From Romboutsia ilealis (GTDB taxonomy: Bacteria > Bacillota > Clostridia > Peptostreptococcales > Peptostreptococcaceae): DNA of 64,000 nt. Below are positions 7,520 to 16,491 of this stretch, piece after piece. Position numbers and translations under genes: made by a program. The stretch covers positions 1,864,381 through 1,928,380 of the forward strand of contig NZ_LN555523.1 of NCBI RefSeq assembly GCF_900015215.1. Reading direction: 5' to 3'. Position 1 is the first letter of the stretch. Each line of letters starts with the position of its first letter. Below the pieces are notes generated by a model, which searched no databases, was not told the origin of the DNA, and worked only from the letters and a program-made list of their open reading frames with translations.

Positions 7520-8845
7520 TTAGAATTTTTTAACTTCGTCTTTAGTTACAACTCCATATATTAACTTTTTAGGTTCTATTTTTTCTTCTGCTATTGAATA
7601 AGCATTTATAAATCTTTCTTTTGCTTGCTCAAATTTTTCTTCTTTATTTAGATGCATATAAGCTAATATGTCACCTTCATTTACATAATCTCCAACTTTT
7701 TTCTCTAACACTATACCAGCAGATAAATCAAGTATATCATCTTTAGTTTCTCTACCTGCACCTAAAATCATAGCAGATATACCAACTTCTTCAGCTTCTA
7801 TTTTACTTATATACCCTGATTTATTAGATTTTATAGGAATTATTTTTGATGCTTGCGGCAATAATGTGTAATCATCAACTACATTCTTATCTCCACCTTG
7901 ATTTTCTATAAATACCCTTAATTTTTCAAGTGCTTTACCTGAAGTTATAGCCTCTCTTATCATATTTAGACCTTCATCAAAGTCTTTTGCAACTTTGGCT
8001 AAAACTAACATATAAGAACCTAATGTTTCACATAAAAGAACAAAATCCTTAGGACCATTTCCTTTTAAAGTTTCTATCGCTTCTATAACTTCTAGAGAAT
8101 TTCCTACAGCAAACCCTAATGGTTCATCCATATCCGTAATCATACCTATAGTTTCTCTGTCCATTCCACAACCTATATCAACCATAGCTTTCGCTAATTC
8201 AAATGAATCATCTAAAGTTTTCATAAATGCTCCATCGCCAGTTTTTACATCTAATAATATAGCATTCGCTCCTGAAGCTAGTTTTTTACACATTATGCTA
8301 GCTGCTATAAGAGATATATTATCAACTGTAGCTGTAACGTCTCTTAGTGCATACATTTTTTTATCTGCAACAGCTATTGATGCTGTTTGTCCACACACAG
8401 CTATTTTATGTTCATTTACAGAGTCTATAAATTTCTTAGAGTCCATCTCTATAGAGAATCCTGGTATAGCTTCTAACTTATCTAACGTTCCTCCTGTATG
8501 CCCAAGACCTCTTCCTGACATTTTTGCAACTGGTGCTCCACAAGCTGCCACTAATGGCGCTAAGGCTATTGTAGTTTTATCTCCAACTCCACCTGTACTG
8601 TGCTTATCAACTTTTATTCCATCAATATCTGATAAATCTATTACTTCTCCAGAGTTCATCATAGCTTCTGTAAGATATACAGTTTCTTCTTTATCCATCT
8701 TATTTATATATATAGCCATTAAAAGTGCTGCTACCTGATAATCAGGTATTTCACCTATTGAATACTTTTCTACGAAAAAATCAATTTCAGCTTTACTTAA
8801 CTTCTGCTGATCTCTTTTTTTTCTGATTATATCATAAACTCTCAT
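7520..8845 (-). CDS. pdp: Pyrimidine-nucleoside phosphorylase
   Basis: It cleaves uridine, deoxyuridine and thymidine with phosphate to base plus (deoxy)ribose-1-phosphate. The signature KMSGRGLGHTGGTLDKLE is complete and KHSTGGVGDKTT forms the phosphate site. The 441 residues include the C-terminal PYNP domain. It stands after punA and deoB in one transcription unit, so the released sugar-1-phosphate would be isomerised by DeoB. The RBS AAGGAG lies in the loop of a small AT-rich inverted repeat. The end is marked by the terminator at 7471-7506. Confidence 0.95.
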   Translation of the reverse strand: MRVYDIIRKKRDQQKLSKAEIDFFVEKYSIGEIPDYQVAALLMAIYINKMDKEETVYLTEAMMNSGEVIDLSDIDGIKVDKHSTGGVGDKTTIALAPLVAACGAPVAKMSGRGLGHTGGTLDKLEAIPGFSIEMDSKKFIDSVNEHKIAVCGQTASIAVADKKMYALRDVTATVDNISLIAASIMCKKLASGANAILLDVKTGDGAFMKTLDDSFELAKAMVDIGCGMDRETIGMITDMDEPLGFAVGNSLEVIEAIETLKGNGPKDFVLLCETLGSYMLVLAKVAKDFDEGLNMIREAITSGKALEKLRVFIENQGGDKNVVDDYTLLPQASKIIPIKSNKSGYISKIEAEEVGISAMILGAGRETKDDILDLSAGIVLEKKVGDYVNEGDILAYMHLNKEEKFEQAKERFINAYSIAEEKIEPKKLIYGVVTKDEVKKF

Positions 8846-8869
8846 AATAATTCTCCTTAATTATTATAT

Positions 8870-9691
8870 CTATATATTATTAACAACTGATTTAACTAAG
8901 TTTAAGAATTCAGATTTCACTTTTTTTGTTGTTTCTATTACTTCTTCATGATCAAGCGGTTGATCAAGTATACCAGCTGCCATATTAGTTATACAAGATA
9001 TACCTATAACTTCCATTCCTGAGTGCGAAGCTACTATAACTTCTGGAGCAGTAGACATACCAACTGCATCTGCACCTAATATTCTCGCCATTTTTACTTC
9101 AGCTGGAGTTTCATAAGTTGGTCCACTAAAAAATGCATAAACCCCTTCTTGTAACTCTATATTCAACTTCTTAGCACATTCTTTAACTACATCTACGTAC
9201 TTAGGAGTATATGCACTAGACATATCTGGGAATCTAGGTCCAAGTCTTTGATCATTTTTACCTATTAAAGGATTATTTCCACTTAAGTTTATATGATCTT
9301 TTATAACCATTAAATCTCCTGGCTTAAAGTTTGTATTTGCTCCACCTGCAGCATTAGTTACAACTATAGTATTTACACCTAAAGCTTTCATAACTCTTAC
9401 AGGGAAAGTTATTTCTTGTTGAGTATACCCTTCATAGTAGTGGAATCTTCCTTGCATAGCTACTACCATTTTACCTTCTAATTTTCCTATTACAAGGCAT
9501 CCCTCATGCCCTTCAACTGTTGACACTGGGAAGTTAGGTATTTCATTATATTTTATTTTAACAGGATTTTGTATTTCATCAGCTAATACTCCAAGTCCTG
9601 ATCCTAATATTAAACCTATTGAAGGCTTTACTTCAGATTTGCTTTCTATAAATTTTGCACTCTCTTGTATTTTATCATATATGTTTTCCAT
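8870..9691 (-). CDS. punA: Purine-nucleoside phosphorylase (trimeric, inosine/guanosine type)
   Basis: It phosphorolyses purine nucleosides to base and (deoxy)ribose-1-phosphate. Family I motifs are GLILGSGLG, VEGHEGCLVIG, MQGRFHYYEGY and VVTNAAGG. The purine-site region GADAVGMSTAPEVIVASHSG is intact. I chose the ATG at 9691, 9 nt after GGAGG; a TTG 15 nt upstream would place that site inside the gene. The protein is 273 residues. It is 17 nt from deoB and forms a nucleoside catabolism block with pdp and deoB. Confidence 0.93.
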   Translation of the reverse strand: MENIYDKIQESAKFIESKSEVKPSIGLILGSGLGVLADEIQNPVKIKYNEIPNFPVSTVEGHEGCLVIGKLEGKMVVAMQGRFHYYEGYTQQEITFPVRVMKALGVNTIVVTNAAGGANTNFKPGDLMVIKDHINLSGNNPLIGKNDQRLGPRFPDMSSAYTPKYVDVVKECAKKLNIELQEGVYAFFSGPTYETPAEVKMARILGADAVGMSTAPEVIVASHSGMEVIGISCITNMAAGILDQPLDHEEVIETTKKVKSEFLNLVKSVVNNI

Positions 9692-9708
9692 TTTTAAATC
9701 CTCCAAAA

Positions 9709-10881
9709 TTACTTCATTAATTCATTTTTAAAACTTGTACCATTTTTAGTTTTAGGAACATTTAATATATCAGCAACAGTAGCTCCTATATCTGCAAAAC
9801 TTTTTCTTGTTCCTAAATTTACTCCTTCTTTTATATCTTTACCATACACTAGTAAAGGTATATATTCTCTAGTATGATCTGTTCCTATATATGCTGGGTC
9901 ATTACCATGATCTGCATTTATTATAAGTATATCTTTTTCATTCATAGATTCTATTATCTCAGGTATTCTAGCATCAAACTCTTCTAAAGCCTCTTTATAT
10001 CCCTTTATATTTCTTCTATGACCATATTTTGAATCAAAATCAACAAGGTTAGTAAATATTAATCCTTTATTATCTTTTTTAATATAGTTTATAGTTTGAT
10101 CTACACCATCCATATTATCTTTAGTGTGTATAGCTTCAGTTATCCCTTGTCCATTAAATATGTCTTCTATTTTACCAACACCTATTACATCCAGACCATT
10201 TTCCTTTATATTATCAAGAACTGTTTTATCAAAAGGATTTAATGAATAATCTCTTCTATTTGAAGTTCTTTCAAATTGTCCTTTGCATGGTCCTACATAT
10301 GGTCTTGCTATAACTCTAGCTACCGCATATTCTCCCATCATTATTTCTCTAGCTATTTTACACATATCATATAATTCTTCTAAAGGAATTATATCTTCAT
10401 GAGCTGCAATTTGAAATACACTATCTGCTGAAGTATAAACTATTACATCACCAGTTTTCATTTGGTGTTCTCCAAACTCATCTAATATAGCAGTACCTGA
10501 TGCTGGTTTATTAGCTACTACTTTTCTTCCTGTTCTTCTTTCAAACTCATCTATTATTTCTTTTGGGAATCCATTTTCAAAAGTTTTAAATGGTGTATCT
10601 ACTAATAATCCTGTCATCTCCCAATGTCCTGTAGTAGTATCTTTTCCTTGAGACACTTCATTACATCTACCAAAAGAACCTATTGGAGAATCTATACTAT
10701 TTATATAGTCAATTTCATCTATATTTCCTAATCCAAGTTTTATCATATTTGGTATTTTTATATCATTAAATTCTTTAACTATATGACCTAATGTGTTTAC
10801 ACCTTCATCTCCAAATGCCTTAGCATCAGGTAATGCACCTACACCTACACTATCAATTACTATCCATATAATTCTATTCAT
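9709..10881 (-). CDS. deoB: Phosphopentomutase
   Basis: It interconverts ribose-1-phosphate and ribose-5-phosphate (and the deoxy forms), linking nucleoside breakdown to central metabolism. It belongs to the alkaline-phosphatase-like metalloenzyme superfamily. Metal and active-site segments are IVIDSVGVGALPDA, GKDTTTGHWEMTG (phosphorylated Thr region), NADHGNDP and TDHTREYIPLLVYG. The 390 residues are full length and AAGGAGG precedes the ATG. Confidence 0.96.
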   Translation of the reverse strand: MNRIIWIVIDSVGVGALPDAKAFGDEGVNTLGHIVKEFNDIKIPNMIKLGLGNIDEIDYINSIDSPIGSFGRCNEVSQGKDTTTGHWEMTGLLVDTPFKTFENGFPKEIIDEFERRTGRKVVANKPASGTAILDEFGEHQMKTGDVIVYTSADSVFQIAAHEDIIPLEELYDMCKIAREIMMGEYAVARVIARPYVGPCKGQFERTSNRRDYSLNPFDKTVLDNIKENGLDVIGVGKIEDIFNGQGITEAIHTKDNMDGVDQTINYIKKDNKGLIFTNLVDFDSKYGHRRNIKGYKEALEEFDARIPEIIESMNEKDILIINADHGNDPAYIGTDHTREYIPLLVYGKDIKEGVNLGTRKSFADIGATVADILNVPKTKNGTSFKNELMK

Positions 10882-10900
10882 ATTTTTCCTCCTTAGCTGT

Positions 10901-11776
10901 TTATTTTCTAGGATGTTTTTCTTTTATTTCTCTTCTCATATTTTTATTTATATGATTTAAATATGCCTGTAAACTAGATAAATTTGCATTTCCTAATATT
11001 TTACTAACCACAGCTATATTTGCACCTTCATTTAATAAATGAATAGCAAACGAGTGTCTAAGCATACTAGGATTAATATTTTTATTTATATTAGCAATAC
11101 TTGCATATTTCTTTATAAGTTTCCAAAGACCCTGTCGTGTAAACCTTTGCCCTAATGAATTTACCAATAAGGCATTTTCTGTATCTTCAGCTATTTTAGG
11201 TCTTGCTTCTTTTATATATTTTTCTAAGTAAACCTTAGTTATATCTGAAAGTGGTATAACCCTTTTACTCTTAGATATATTACAGTATATACAATCTAAT
11301 TCTAAATCTACATCCTCAATATCCATATCAACCAATTCTGAAACCTTGATTCCTGTTCCATATAAAACCTCGAATATAGCTTTATCTCTTATCAATTTAG
11401 GTGTATCTAATTTAGGAAAATTTAATAATGATTCTATTTCTTGCTCTGTTAATATATCTACTTCATGCTTTTCAACTTTAGGCTTTTTTATAGTCTTTGC
11501 TGGATTATTATTTGTTATATTACTTAAAAATAAATAATCATGAAAAGATTTAATTGAGGATATCATTCTAGATACTGTAGCTACAGATACACTATTTTTT
11601 TCTAAATTTATTATATACCCTATTATATCATTTTCTACTACATCACTTAATTCTAAGTTTATAGATTTTAAATAATCCATATACTTTTTTATATCCGTAT
11701 AATAAGATAATACCGTATTATTTGACAATCTCTTTTTATCTTTTATATAGTTTATATATTCCTTTACAACTTCCAT
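10901..11776 (-). CDS. xerD: XerD-like tyrosine recombinase with three altered catalytic positions
   Basis: Position (next to spoIIM and deoB-punA-pdp, as ripX/xerD in Bacillus), length (291) and fold match XerD, which resolves chromosome dimers at dif. There is a SAM-like N-terminal domain (residues ~1-90) and a catalytic domain (~105-291). Aligned by eye with E. coli XerD, the first catalytic Arg is Lys144 (YGTGIKVSEL), the His of HxxR is Ser237 (NPSMLRHSF) and the third His/Trp is Asn263 (ILGNANLS). Arg240, the Lys region near 169-171 and the nucleophile Tyr272 remain. It may be a weakly active or regulatory paralogue. A good RBS precedes the ATG. Confidence 0.85.
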   Translation of the reverse strand: MEVVKEYINYIKDKKRLSNNTVLSYYTDIKKYMDYLKSINLELSDVVENDIIGYIINLEKNSVSVATVSRMISSIKSFHDYLFLSNITNNNPAKTIKKPKVEKHEVDILTEQEIESLLNFPKLDTPKLIRDKAIFEVLYGTGIKVSELVDMDIEDVDLELDCIYCNISKSKRVIPLSDITKVYLEKYIKEARPKIAEDTENALLVNSLGQRFTRQGLWKLIKKYASIANINKNINPSMLRHSFAIHLLNEGANIAVVSKILGNANLSSLQAYLNHINKNMRREIKEKHPRK

Positions 11777-11787
11777 AGTAAACTCCT

Positions 11788-12402
11788 TTATCTGACTAGG
11801 AACTTAATAATACTAACAATTAAAGTATTTAATAAAACTTGTAAACCACTAGTTATAGCTAGTACAATTATTGAATTTAATAGATATCTTGAAACTAAAA
11901 AAATCATCTTGCTTCTATTTCTACTTTTCTTAAACTCAAATACCATTTCTTTTATGTAGTTAATTGAAATTAAAATAAGTACAATACTACCTAATATAAT
12001 AATTAAATTTTTAAATATAGTTATAAAAATAAGATTTATACTTCTTAATTTCATAGCTAATATAGCACTATTTATAGTATAGCCCATAGATATTCCTTTT
12101 ACTATAAATAATATCAGCGTTATTGGAAATGTTACTACCAATAAAGTTGATAAAGAAATAGACATCATAAAGTATATATCAGACTTTAAATTAGCTAACA
12201 CTATATTTTTTATCGATATTTTTGAACTATAATACTCTACAATAGAATTAATGCTATTTGCTATATTACCTTGATAATCTGGCCATATTTTATTTAAATA
12301 TGTACCAATTACTACTGCTGTTAAAAATATAAGTCCAATAACTATTAATTGTTTATTTATTTCCCTAAAATAACTTTTCTTATATGTTCCTCTCAAATTC
12401 AT
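11788..12402 (-). CDS. spoIIM: Stage II sporulation protein M
   Basis: SpoIIM is a polytopic membrane protein of the SpoIID-SpoIIM-SpoIIP complex, which degrades septal peptidoglycan and drives engulfment from the mother cell. The 204 residues contain about five hydrophobic segments and the family segment IVKGISMGYTINSAIL. It lies between xerD and nudF. The ATG is 7-8 nt after AAGAGGGGG, and both the RBS and the first two bases of the start codon lie in a 13-bp inverted repeat whose loop carries a SigE-like -10. spoIIM is SigE-dependent in Bacillus. Confidence 0.9.
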   Translation of the reverse strand: MNLRGTYKKSYFREINKQLIVIGLIFLTAVVIGTYLNKIWPDYQGNIANSINSIVEYYSSKISIKNIVLANLKSDIYFMMSISLSTLLVVTFPITLILFIVKGISMGYTINSAILAMKLRSINLIFITIFKNLIIILGSIVLILISINYIKEMVFEFKKSRNRSKMIFLVSRYLLNSIIVLAITSGLQVLLNTLIVSIIKFLVR

Positions 12403-12452
12403 AACCCCCTCTTACATCTTATAAAATAGTATGTACAAAAAGAGGAGGTTAT
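12401..12452 (-). promoter_or_regulatory. Hairpin masking the spoIIM RBS, with SigE-like promoter in the loop
   Basis: In minus-strand RNA, AUAACCUCCUCUU (12452-12440) pairs over 13 positions, one a U-G wobble, with AAGAGGGGGUUAU (12413-12401). The 3' arm holds the whole spoIIM RBS and the AU of its start codon. The loop is 26 nt. CATACTAT (12433-12426) in the loop matches the SigE -10 at 7 of 8 positions, with an ATA-containing -35 about 14 nt upstream. SigE transcripts would begin near 12419 and lack the blocking arm; read-through RNA from nudF would carry it. No T-run follows. Confidence 0.55.
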
Positions 12453-12457
12453 TCCTT

Positions 12458-12988
12458 TTATATTAATTCTTTAGCTAATAAAATTCCTATTGCAGTTTTT
12501 GCGTCTTCTATTTGGTTATTTATTACCATATTCCGAGCTTCATTTATATCAATTTCATATTTTTCTATAATTTCATCTTCATCAAATTCAGGTTCACCCT
12601 TAGTAATACCTGTAGCTAAATATATATATATTTTTTGATTTGAAAATCCTGCTGATGTAAAAAACTTGTGTATTAATTTAATATTTTTAGCACTATATCC
12701 TGTTTCTTCTTTTAATTCTCTTATAGCGCAATCCTTCGGGCTTTCTCCCATTTCAAGCTTTCCTGCAGGTATTTCCCATATAACTTGTTCTATTGGCTTT
12801 CTAAATTGCTTTATAAGCACAACTTTATCTTCATCTGTTATTGCAACTATTGCTACAGCCCCTTGATGTTCTACTATTTCCCTTTTTTGATACCCTTTAT
12901 TTTCTATTTCTACAGTATCAACTTTTAAACTTATTAATTTTCCAGTATATATCCTTTCACTACTTATGGTTTTCTCTTCTACTATCAT
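12458..12988 (-). CDS. nudF: ADP-ribose pyrophosphatase (Nudix hydrolase)
   Basis: It hydrolyses ADP-ribose and related nucleoside diphosphate derivatives to AMP and ribose-5-phosphate. The Nudix box is complete: GKLEMGESPKDCAIRELKEE followed by TGY. The 176 residues match the NudF/YqkG family, and ERIYTGKLISLKVDTVE is the typical N-terminus. The start has GGAGG 6 nt upstream and overlaps the DUF3866 gene by 29 nt. The stop is 6 nt before the spoIIM regulatory hairpin. Confidence 0.92.
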   Translation of the reverse strand: MIVEEKTISSERIYTGKLISLKVDTVEIENKGYQKREIVEHQGAVAIVAITDEDKVVLIKQFRKPIEQVIWEIPAGKLEMGESPKDCAIRELKEETGYSAKNIKLIHKFFTSAGFSNQKIYIYLATGITKGEPEFDEDEIIEKYEIDINEARNMVINNQIEDAKTAIGILLAKELI

Positions 12989-14057
12989 TACAAACCTCCG
13001 CTAGATAATAAGCTGCTGTACTTGCAGCCTCAAAAAATTCCTTATCTTGATCAAAACTTCTACCCATACTTCTTACTTTTAGATTAAAGTATTCTAAATC
13101 AGATTTAGAATTTTTATTTTCGATATATACTATATTATGTTTTGACTCTAAACTATTATTCATTAGCTGTTCTTTTATATAACATAACTGTTCATCATTA
13201 TAAGTACATATAGGTATATTTACGCTTACATTTACTATTTCTTTAAGTACAGTTATACTATGATGAGATATTCCCTTATGTCTATCTCTTTGATCTGCAA
13301 AACTTATTCTTGGTATAGATATAGGAATACCACCAAGCTTTTTAACTGCATCTAGTATAGGACCTTGCTCTATACCTGTAAATCCATATTTAGTTCCTGT
13401 ACCAGCAATTCCAGGACCCATACTTACAAATACAACATCTGCATTTAAAACCTCTTTTGCCGTTATTAAAGCTGTGTATATGTTTATGCATTCATATTCT
13501 CCACCAAATGCACTACCAATTGTTATCGTATTATCTATTAACCCTTTTTTCTTTAGTGTATCAACATTTTTACTTAGGTATATAGGAAGAGCTGCTCCAT
13601 CTGTCATTATATATACTAATTTTTTATTAGGATTTAATCTTTTGTATGATGCTACAAAAGGAGTTAACATACTATGTAAACTTCCAACCACAACTGGCAT
13701 ATCATCTAAGCTAGAAAATTCTTCTATATTTTTATGATAAGCACTCTCTTGCTCTTCTACTGAGTCCACCTTTACTTGAAGTGGAGTATATCTTAACTTC
13801 ATTATATGCCCACCCTTAGTAAAGTTTGATTCTACGTTATTTAAATTAGCTATAACAAAATGATATCCACCTGTACCTAAACTTAGCTCTACAGCTGTTG
13901 TATTTAGAAGTACTTCATCTCCTACATTTATATTTCCTGTAATCTTAGGATAATTATAGGCCCTTTGTATATTTCCATTTATGCTTACTCTTATATCATC
14001 TAATTCTCCATTTTGATCTACTATAGATTCAACTTTTCCTATTTTTTTACTTATCAT
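12960..14057 (-). CDS. DUF3866 family protein
   Basis: This 365-residue soluble protein matches the conserved, uncharacterised DUF3866 family found near nudF and steA in Clostridia and Actinobacteria. Features are an N-terminal beta-rich part (~1-90, KVESIVDQNGELDDIRVSI), a central glycine-rich region with VVVGSLHSMLTPFVASY, VFVSMGPGIAGTGTKYGFTG and ISFADQRDRHKGISHHS, and a C-terminal segment ending in YYLAEVC. There are no membrane segments. The function is unknown; coupling to nudF suggests joint expression only. Confidence 0.75.
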   Translation of the reverse strand: MISKKIGKVESIVDQNGELDDIRVSINGNIQRAYNYPKITGNINVGDEVLLNTTAVELSLGTGGYHFVIANLNNVESNFTKGGHIMKLRYTPLQVKVDSVEEQESAYHKNIEEFSSLDDMPVVVGSLHSMLTPFVASYKRLNPNKKLVYIMTDGAALPIYLSKNVDTLKKKGLIDNTITIGSAFGGEYECINIYTALITAKEVLNADVVFVSMGPGIAGTGTKYGFTGIEQGPILDAVKKLGGIPISIPRISFADQRDRHKGISHHSITVLKEIVNVSVNIPICTYNDEQLCYIKEQLMNNSLESKHNIVYIENKNSKSDLEYFNLKVRSMGRSFDQDKEFFEAASTAAYYLAEVCNDSRRENHK

Positions 14058-14061
14058 AAGA

Positions 14062-14886
14062 TTACCTTCCTAACTTATCTATGAAATTTAAAAACTTATT
14101 ATTTTCTATTATCTTAGTTAATGAATACTTTTCTGTAAGTATATGAATGAAAATTAAAAATGCTAACCATATTAATCTAACCTTTAACGAATATCCCATT
14201 ACAAATAATATTCCAATTGATATTCCTAACACATTAGAACCAGTATCCCCCATCATTGCTTTTGCTTTTAAATCTTGATTAAAGTATGCAACTACATTTG
14301 GGAGTATTAGTAATAAAAGATTTCTTGTATATTCACCTAATGTAAATAATAATACCAATGATATTACTAAATATCCTTTTATGGCTCTCCCTGGTCTTAA
14401 ATCTAATAGATTCATCAGATTTGTGGATAAAGCTATTATCAATGTATTTATAACTATATCATAAATATTTTTAGATATAGCTATTGATATAACAATACCT
14501 ATGAATCCTCCAAATAAAGCCTTAAATCCACCTGTTGTCAGTTTTCCTTTTAATAAACTTTTAAAATGACCTTTTAGTCCGCTTACATCTCTATTTCCTA
14601 TGATATCATCTAATATTCCTGCAAAAAACATAGATACTAATCCAAATAGGAATATGAATATATGTAACATATCTTTAAAACTATTTGTAAAATAAGCTAA
14701 TATTATAGAGTTTATAATTAGCATAGGAAGAAATACTATTCCCATACTAACTGGTATCATATCTTTTTTATAGTTTGGCCTTAATACATTACTATCAATT
14801 AGTAAGTTTCTAAATAAAGGTATTACAGCATAAGTACCAAGTAATCCAGTTAAAATTAAAATGGCATAAAGTATATAATTATTCAT
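14062..14886 (-). CDS. MraY/WecA-like glycosyltransferase family 4 membrane protein
   Basis: This polytopic membrane protein of the polyprenyl-phosphate sugar-1-phosphate transferase superfamily has about nine hydrophobic segments in 274 residues. Family motifs are the aspartate pair in FAGILDDIIGNRD, NLMNLLDLRPGRA in place of the usual DGxDGLA loop, and AMMGDTGSNVLG. It is shorter than true MraY (about 320). It probably moves a sugar phosphate to a lipid carrier, but the substrate cannot be read from sequence. It is 7 nt downstream of the GT2 gene, implying a joint envelope-glycan role. Confidence 0.78.
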   Translation of the reverse strand: MNNYILYAILILTGLLGTYAVIPLFRNLLIDSNVLRPNYKKDMIPVSMGIVFLPMLIINSIILAYFTNSFKDMLHIFIFLFGLVSMFFAGILDDIIGNRDVSGLKGHFKSLLKGKLTTGGFKALFGGFIGIVISIAISKNIYDIVINTLIIALSTNLMNLLDLRPGRAIKGYLVISLVLLFTLGEYTRNLLLLILPNVVAYFNQDLKAKAMMGDTGSNVLGISIGILFVMGYSLKVRLIWLAFLIFIHILTEKYSLTKIIENNKFLNFIDKLGR

Positions 14887-14892
14887 CTAATA

Positions 14893-15585
14893 CTACCTCC
14901 ACTCTTTTTTCTTTTCTCTTAGAACCTTCTTTATATGGTAAAACTGTTTTCCTCTATGTATAAATCCTTTTAAGTTTCTACCCGTTTCACTATGAGTCAT
15001 ATTAACTAAAACTTCTTTTATAGTATATCCATACTTTAATATATCTATAGTCATACCTACTTCTACGCCATATCCATATGGCATTTCTTTAAACTTTTCT
15101 AATACTTCTCTTTTAAATATCCTTTGCCCTGATAAAGTAGCATCTAGCTCTTTTCCTGTCATTTCTAATACAGATTCTTTTGCTAGTCTCTTTACAAATC
15201 CTAAGCCACCCTTTTTCGTAGCTGGTGGAAACTTAGCTATTATAACATCTGCTTCATTATTTAATATTGGAGTTATAAGCTTTTTAACTTCACTAGATGT
15301 AGATCCTAAATCTCCATCTAAAAAACCTATAATAGTTGCATTTTCCATTGCTATTTTTAATCCATAATTAAGAGCATAGCCTTTCCCTCTATTTTTATCT
15401 AGAGTAAAAACTTTTATCTTTTCGCTTTCAACTGATCTTGCAATTTCAGTTGTTTTGTCACTTGATCCATCATCTATAACTAATATTTCATTTATCTCAC
15501 TAACGTCTTTTATATTTTCTAAAGTATCTTTAATTTTATCTTCTTCATTATAAGCTGGTATTATTATACTTATGTAAGGATTCAT
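14893..15585 (-). CDS. Family 2 glycosyltransferase (dolichol-phosphate mannosyltransferase-like)
   Basis: This GT-A fold transferase uses a nucleotide sugar, probably to load a polyprenyl phosphate. The motifs are IIIPAYNEEDKI at the N-terminus, VIDDGSSDKT, the metal-binding GFLDGDLGS and the acceptor-loop SGQRIFKREVLE. It has no C-terminal membrane anchor, so it is soluble or peripheral. I chose the ATG at 15585, with GGAG 8 nt upstream; the ATG 6 nt earlier is too close to that site. It lies between the SteB-like gene and the MraY-like gene. Confidence 0.82.
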   Translation of the reverse strand: MNPYISIIIPAYNEEDKIKDTLENIKDVSEINEILVIDDGSSDKTTEIARSVESEKIKVFTLDKNRGKGYALNYGLKIAMENATIIGFLDGDLGSTSSEVKKLITPILNNEADVIIAKFPPATKKGGLGFVKRLAKESVLEMTGKELDATLSGQRIFKREVLEKFKEMPYGYGVEVGMTIDILKYGYTIKEVLVNMTHSETGRNLKGFIHRGKQFYHIKKVLREKKKEWR

Positions 15586-15600
15586 TCTCATCTCTCCTTT

Positions 15601-16476
15601 TTATTTTTTAAATGGTATTATACTATCTGAACCTTCTAGCTTCCCAAATTTACCTGCTATACTACTATCTTGAAGTACCATAACTAAAGATAATTTACCT
15701 ATACCCTCATCTACATTATCTATAGTTGTAACCTTATCATTAGAATATAAATCTACATATGAAAATTTAGTATTACTTTGTTGAACACCTACTATATTTT
15801 TCTCTTTATCCTTTAAAGTTTCTATTAGTATTTTATCTATATTTTCATATTGTCCTTCATCTGACTTACCATTATTTCCACCTGCTATTACTACAGAATC
15901 ATAACTTTGATAATTTTCATTTAATGAGTTTATTTTTATCATATCTAAATCTTCAAGTTTTTTTAGTCTTTCACTAGCATTATTCTCACTTAAGGCTTGT
16001 TCAATATATATCATAATATCTTTTGTACTTTTTATGTCTATATTTAACTTATCTGCTACTTCTTCTATCTTTTTTTCATTAAATATGTTGTTATTTAATA
16101 TTATATCAAAAGCTACTTTTCCATTAGCAGTAGTTATTATATCATCTATCTCTTGTGTATAGTCATTTTCTTGATTAGTAGATATTATACCTATGTTTTT
16201 ATCTGTTAGTCTCTCTCCTACTAAGCTATTTATATTATCATTTATAAATGTTATAGCTTCATCGTAGTCATCACTTAAATCAGCTAAACTTTTTTCTAAA
16301 TTATCATTCGTTACTTTTAGAGAATCAAATTTCTTGTCTAAATCACTTATAACACTTGCTTGTTGTTTGCTAAGTTCTTGGTCATAATTCAAGTTATACC
16401 CTACTAATATACCAATTCCTAAAGATATAAATATAGCCCCTATACTAACTATATAATATTTCATATTTATATGCAT
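15601..16476 (-). CDS. SteB/MctB-like membrane protein
   Basis: The 291 residues have one N-terminal membrane segment (YYIVSIGAIFISLGIGILVGY), a coiled coil at ~35-75 and an extracytoplasmic alpha/beta domain. This matches the family annotated as copper transporter MctB, which in Corynebacterium glutamicum includes SteB, partner of SteA in controlling cell separation. It directly follows a SteA gene here, which favours the SteB interpretation over copper transport. There are no obvious copper-binding Cys or His clusters. GGAGG is 6 nt before the first ATG. Confidence 0.78.
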   Translation of the reverse strand: MHINMKYYIVSIGAIFISLGIGILVGYNLNYDQELSKQQASVISDLDKKFDSLKVTNDNLEKSLADLSDDYDEAITFINDNINSLVGERLTDKNIGIISTNQENDYTQEIDDIITTANGKVAFDIILNNNIFNEKKIEEVADKLNIDIKSTKDIMIYIEQALSENNASERLKKLEDLDMIKINSLNENYQSYDSVVIAGGNNGKSDEGQYENIDKILIETLKDKEKNIVGVQQSNTKFSYVDLYSNDKVTTIDNVDEGIGKLSLVMVLQDSSIAGKFGKLEGSDSIIPFKK

Positions 16477-16491
16477 ATTAATCCTCCTAAA

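Noticed and set aside
8295..8738. 147-codon plus-strand frame inside pdp
   Set aside because: It is antisense to a secure gene and has no start signal.
15601..16476. Copper transporter
   Set aside because: The family label exists, but one membrane segment, a coiled coil, no copper ligands and pairing with SteA favour a SteB-like role.
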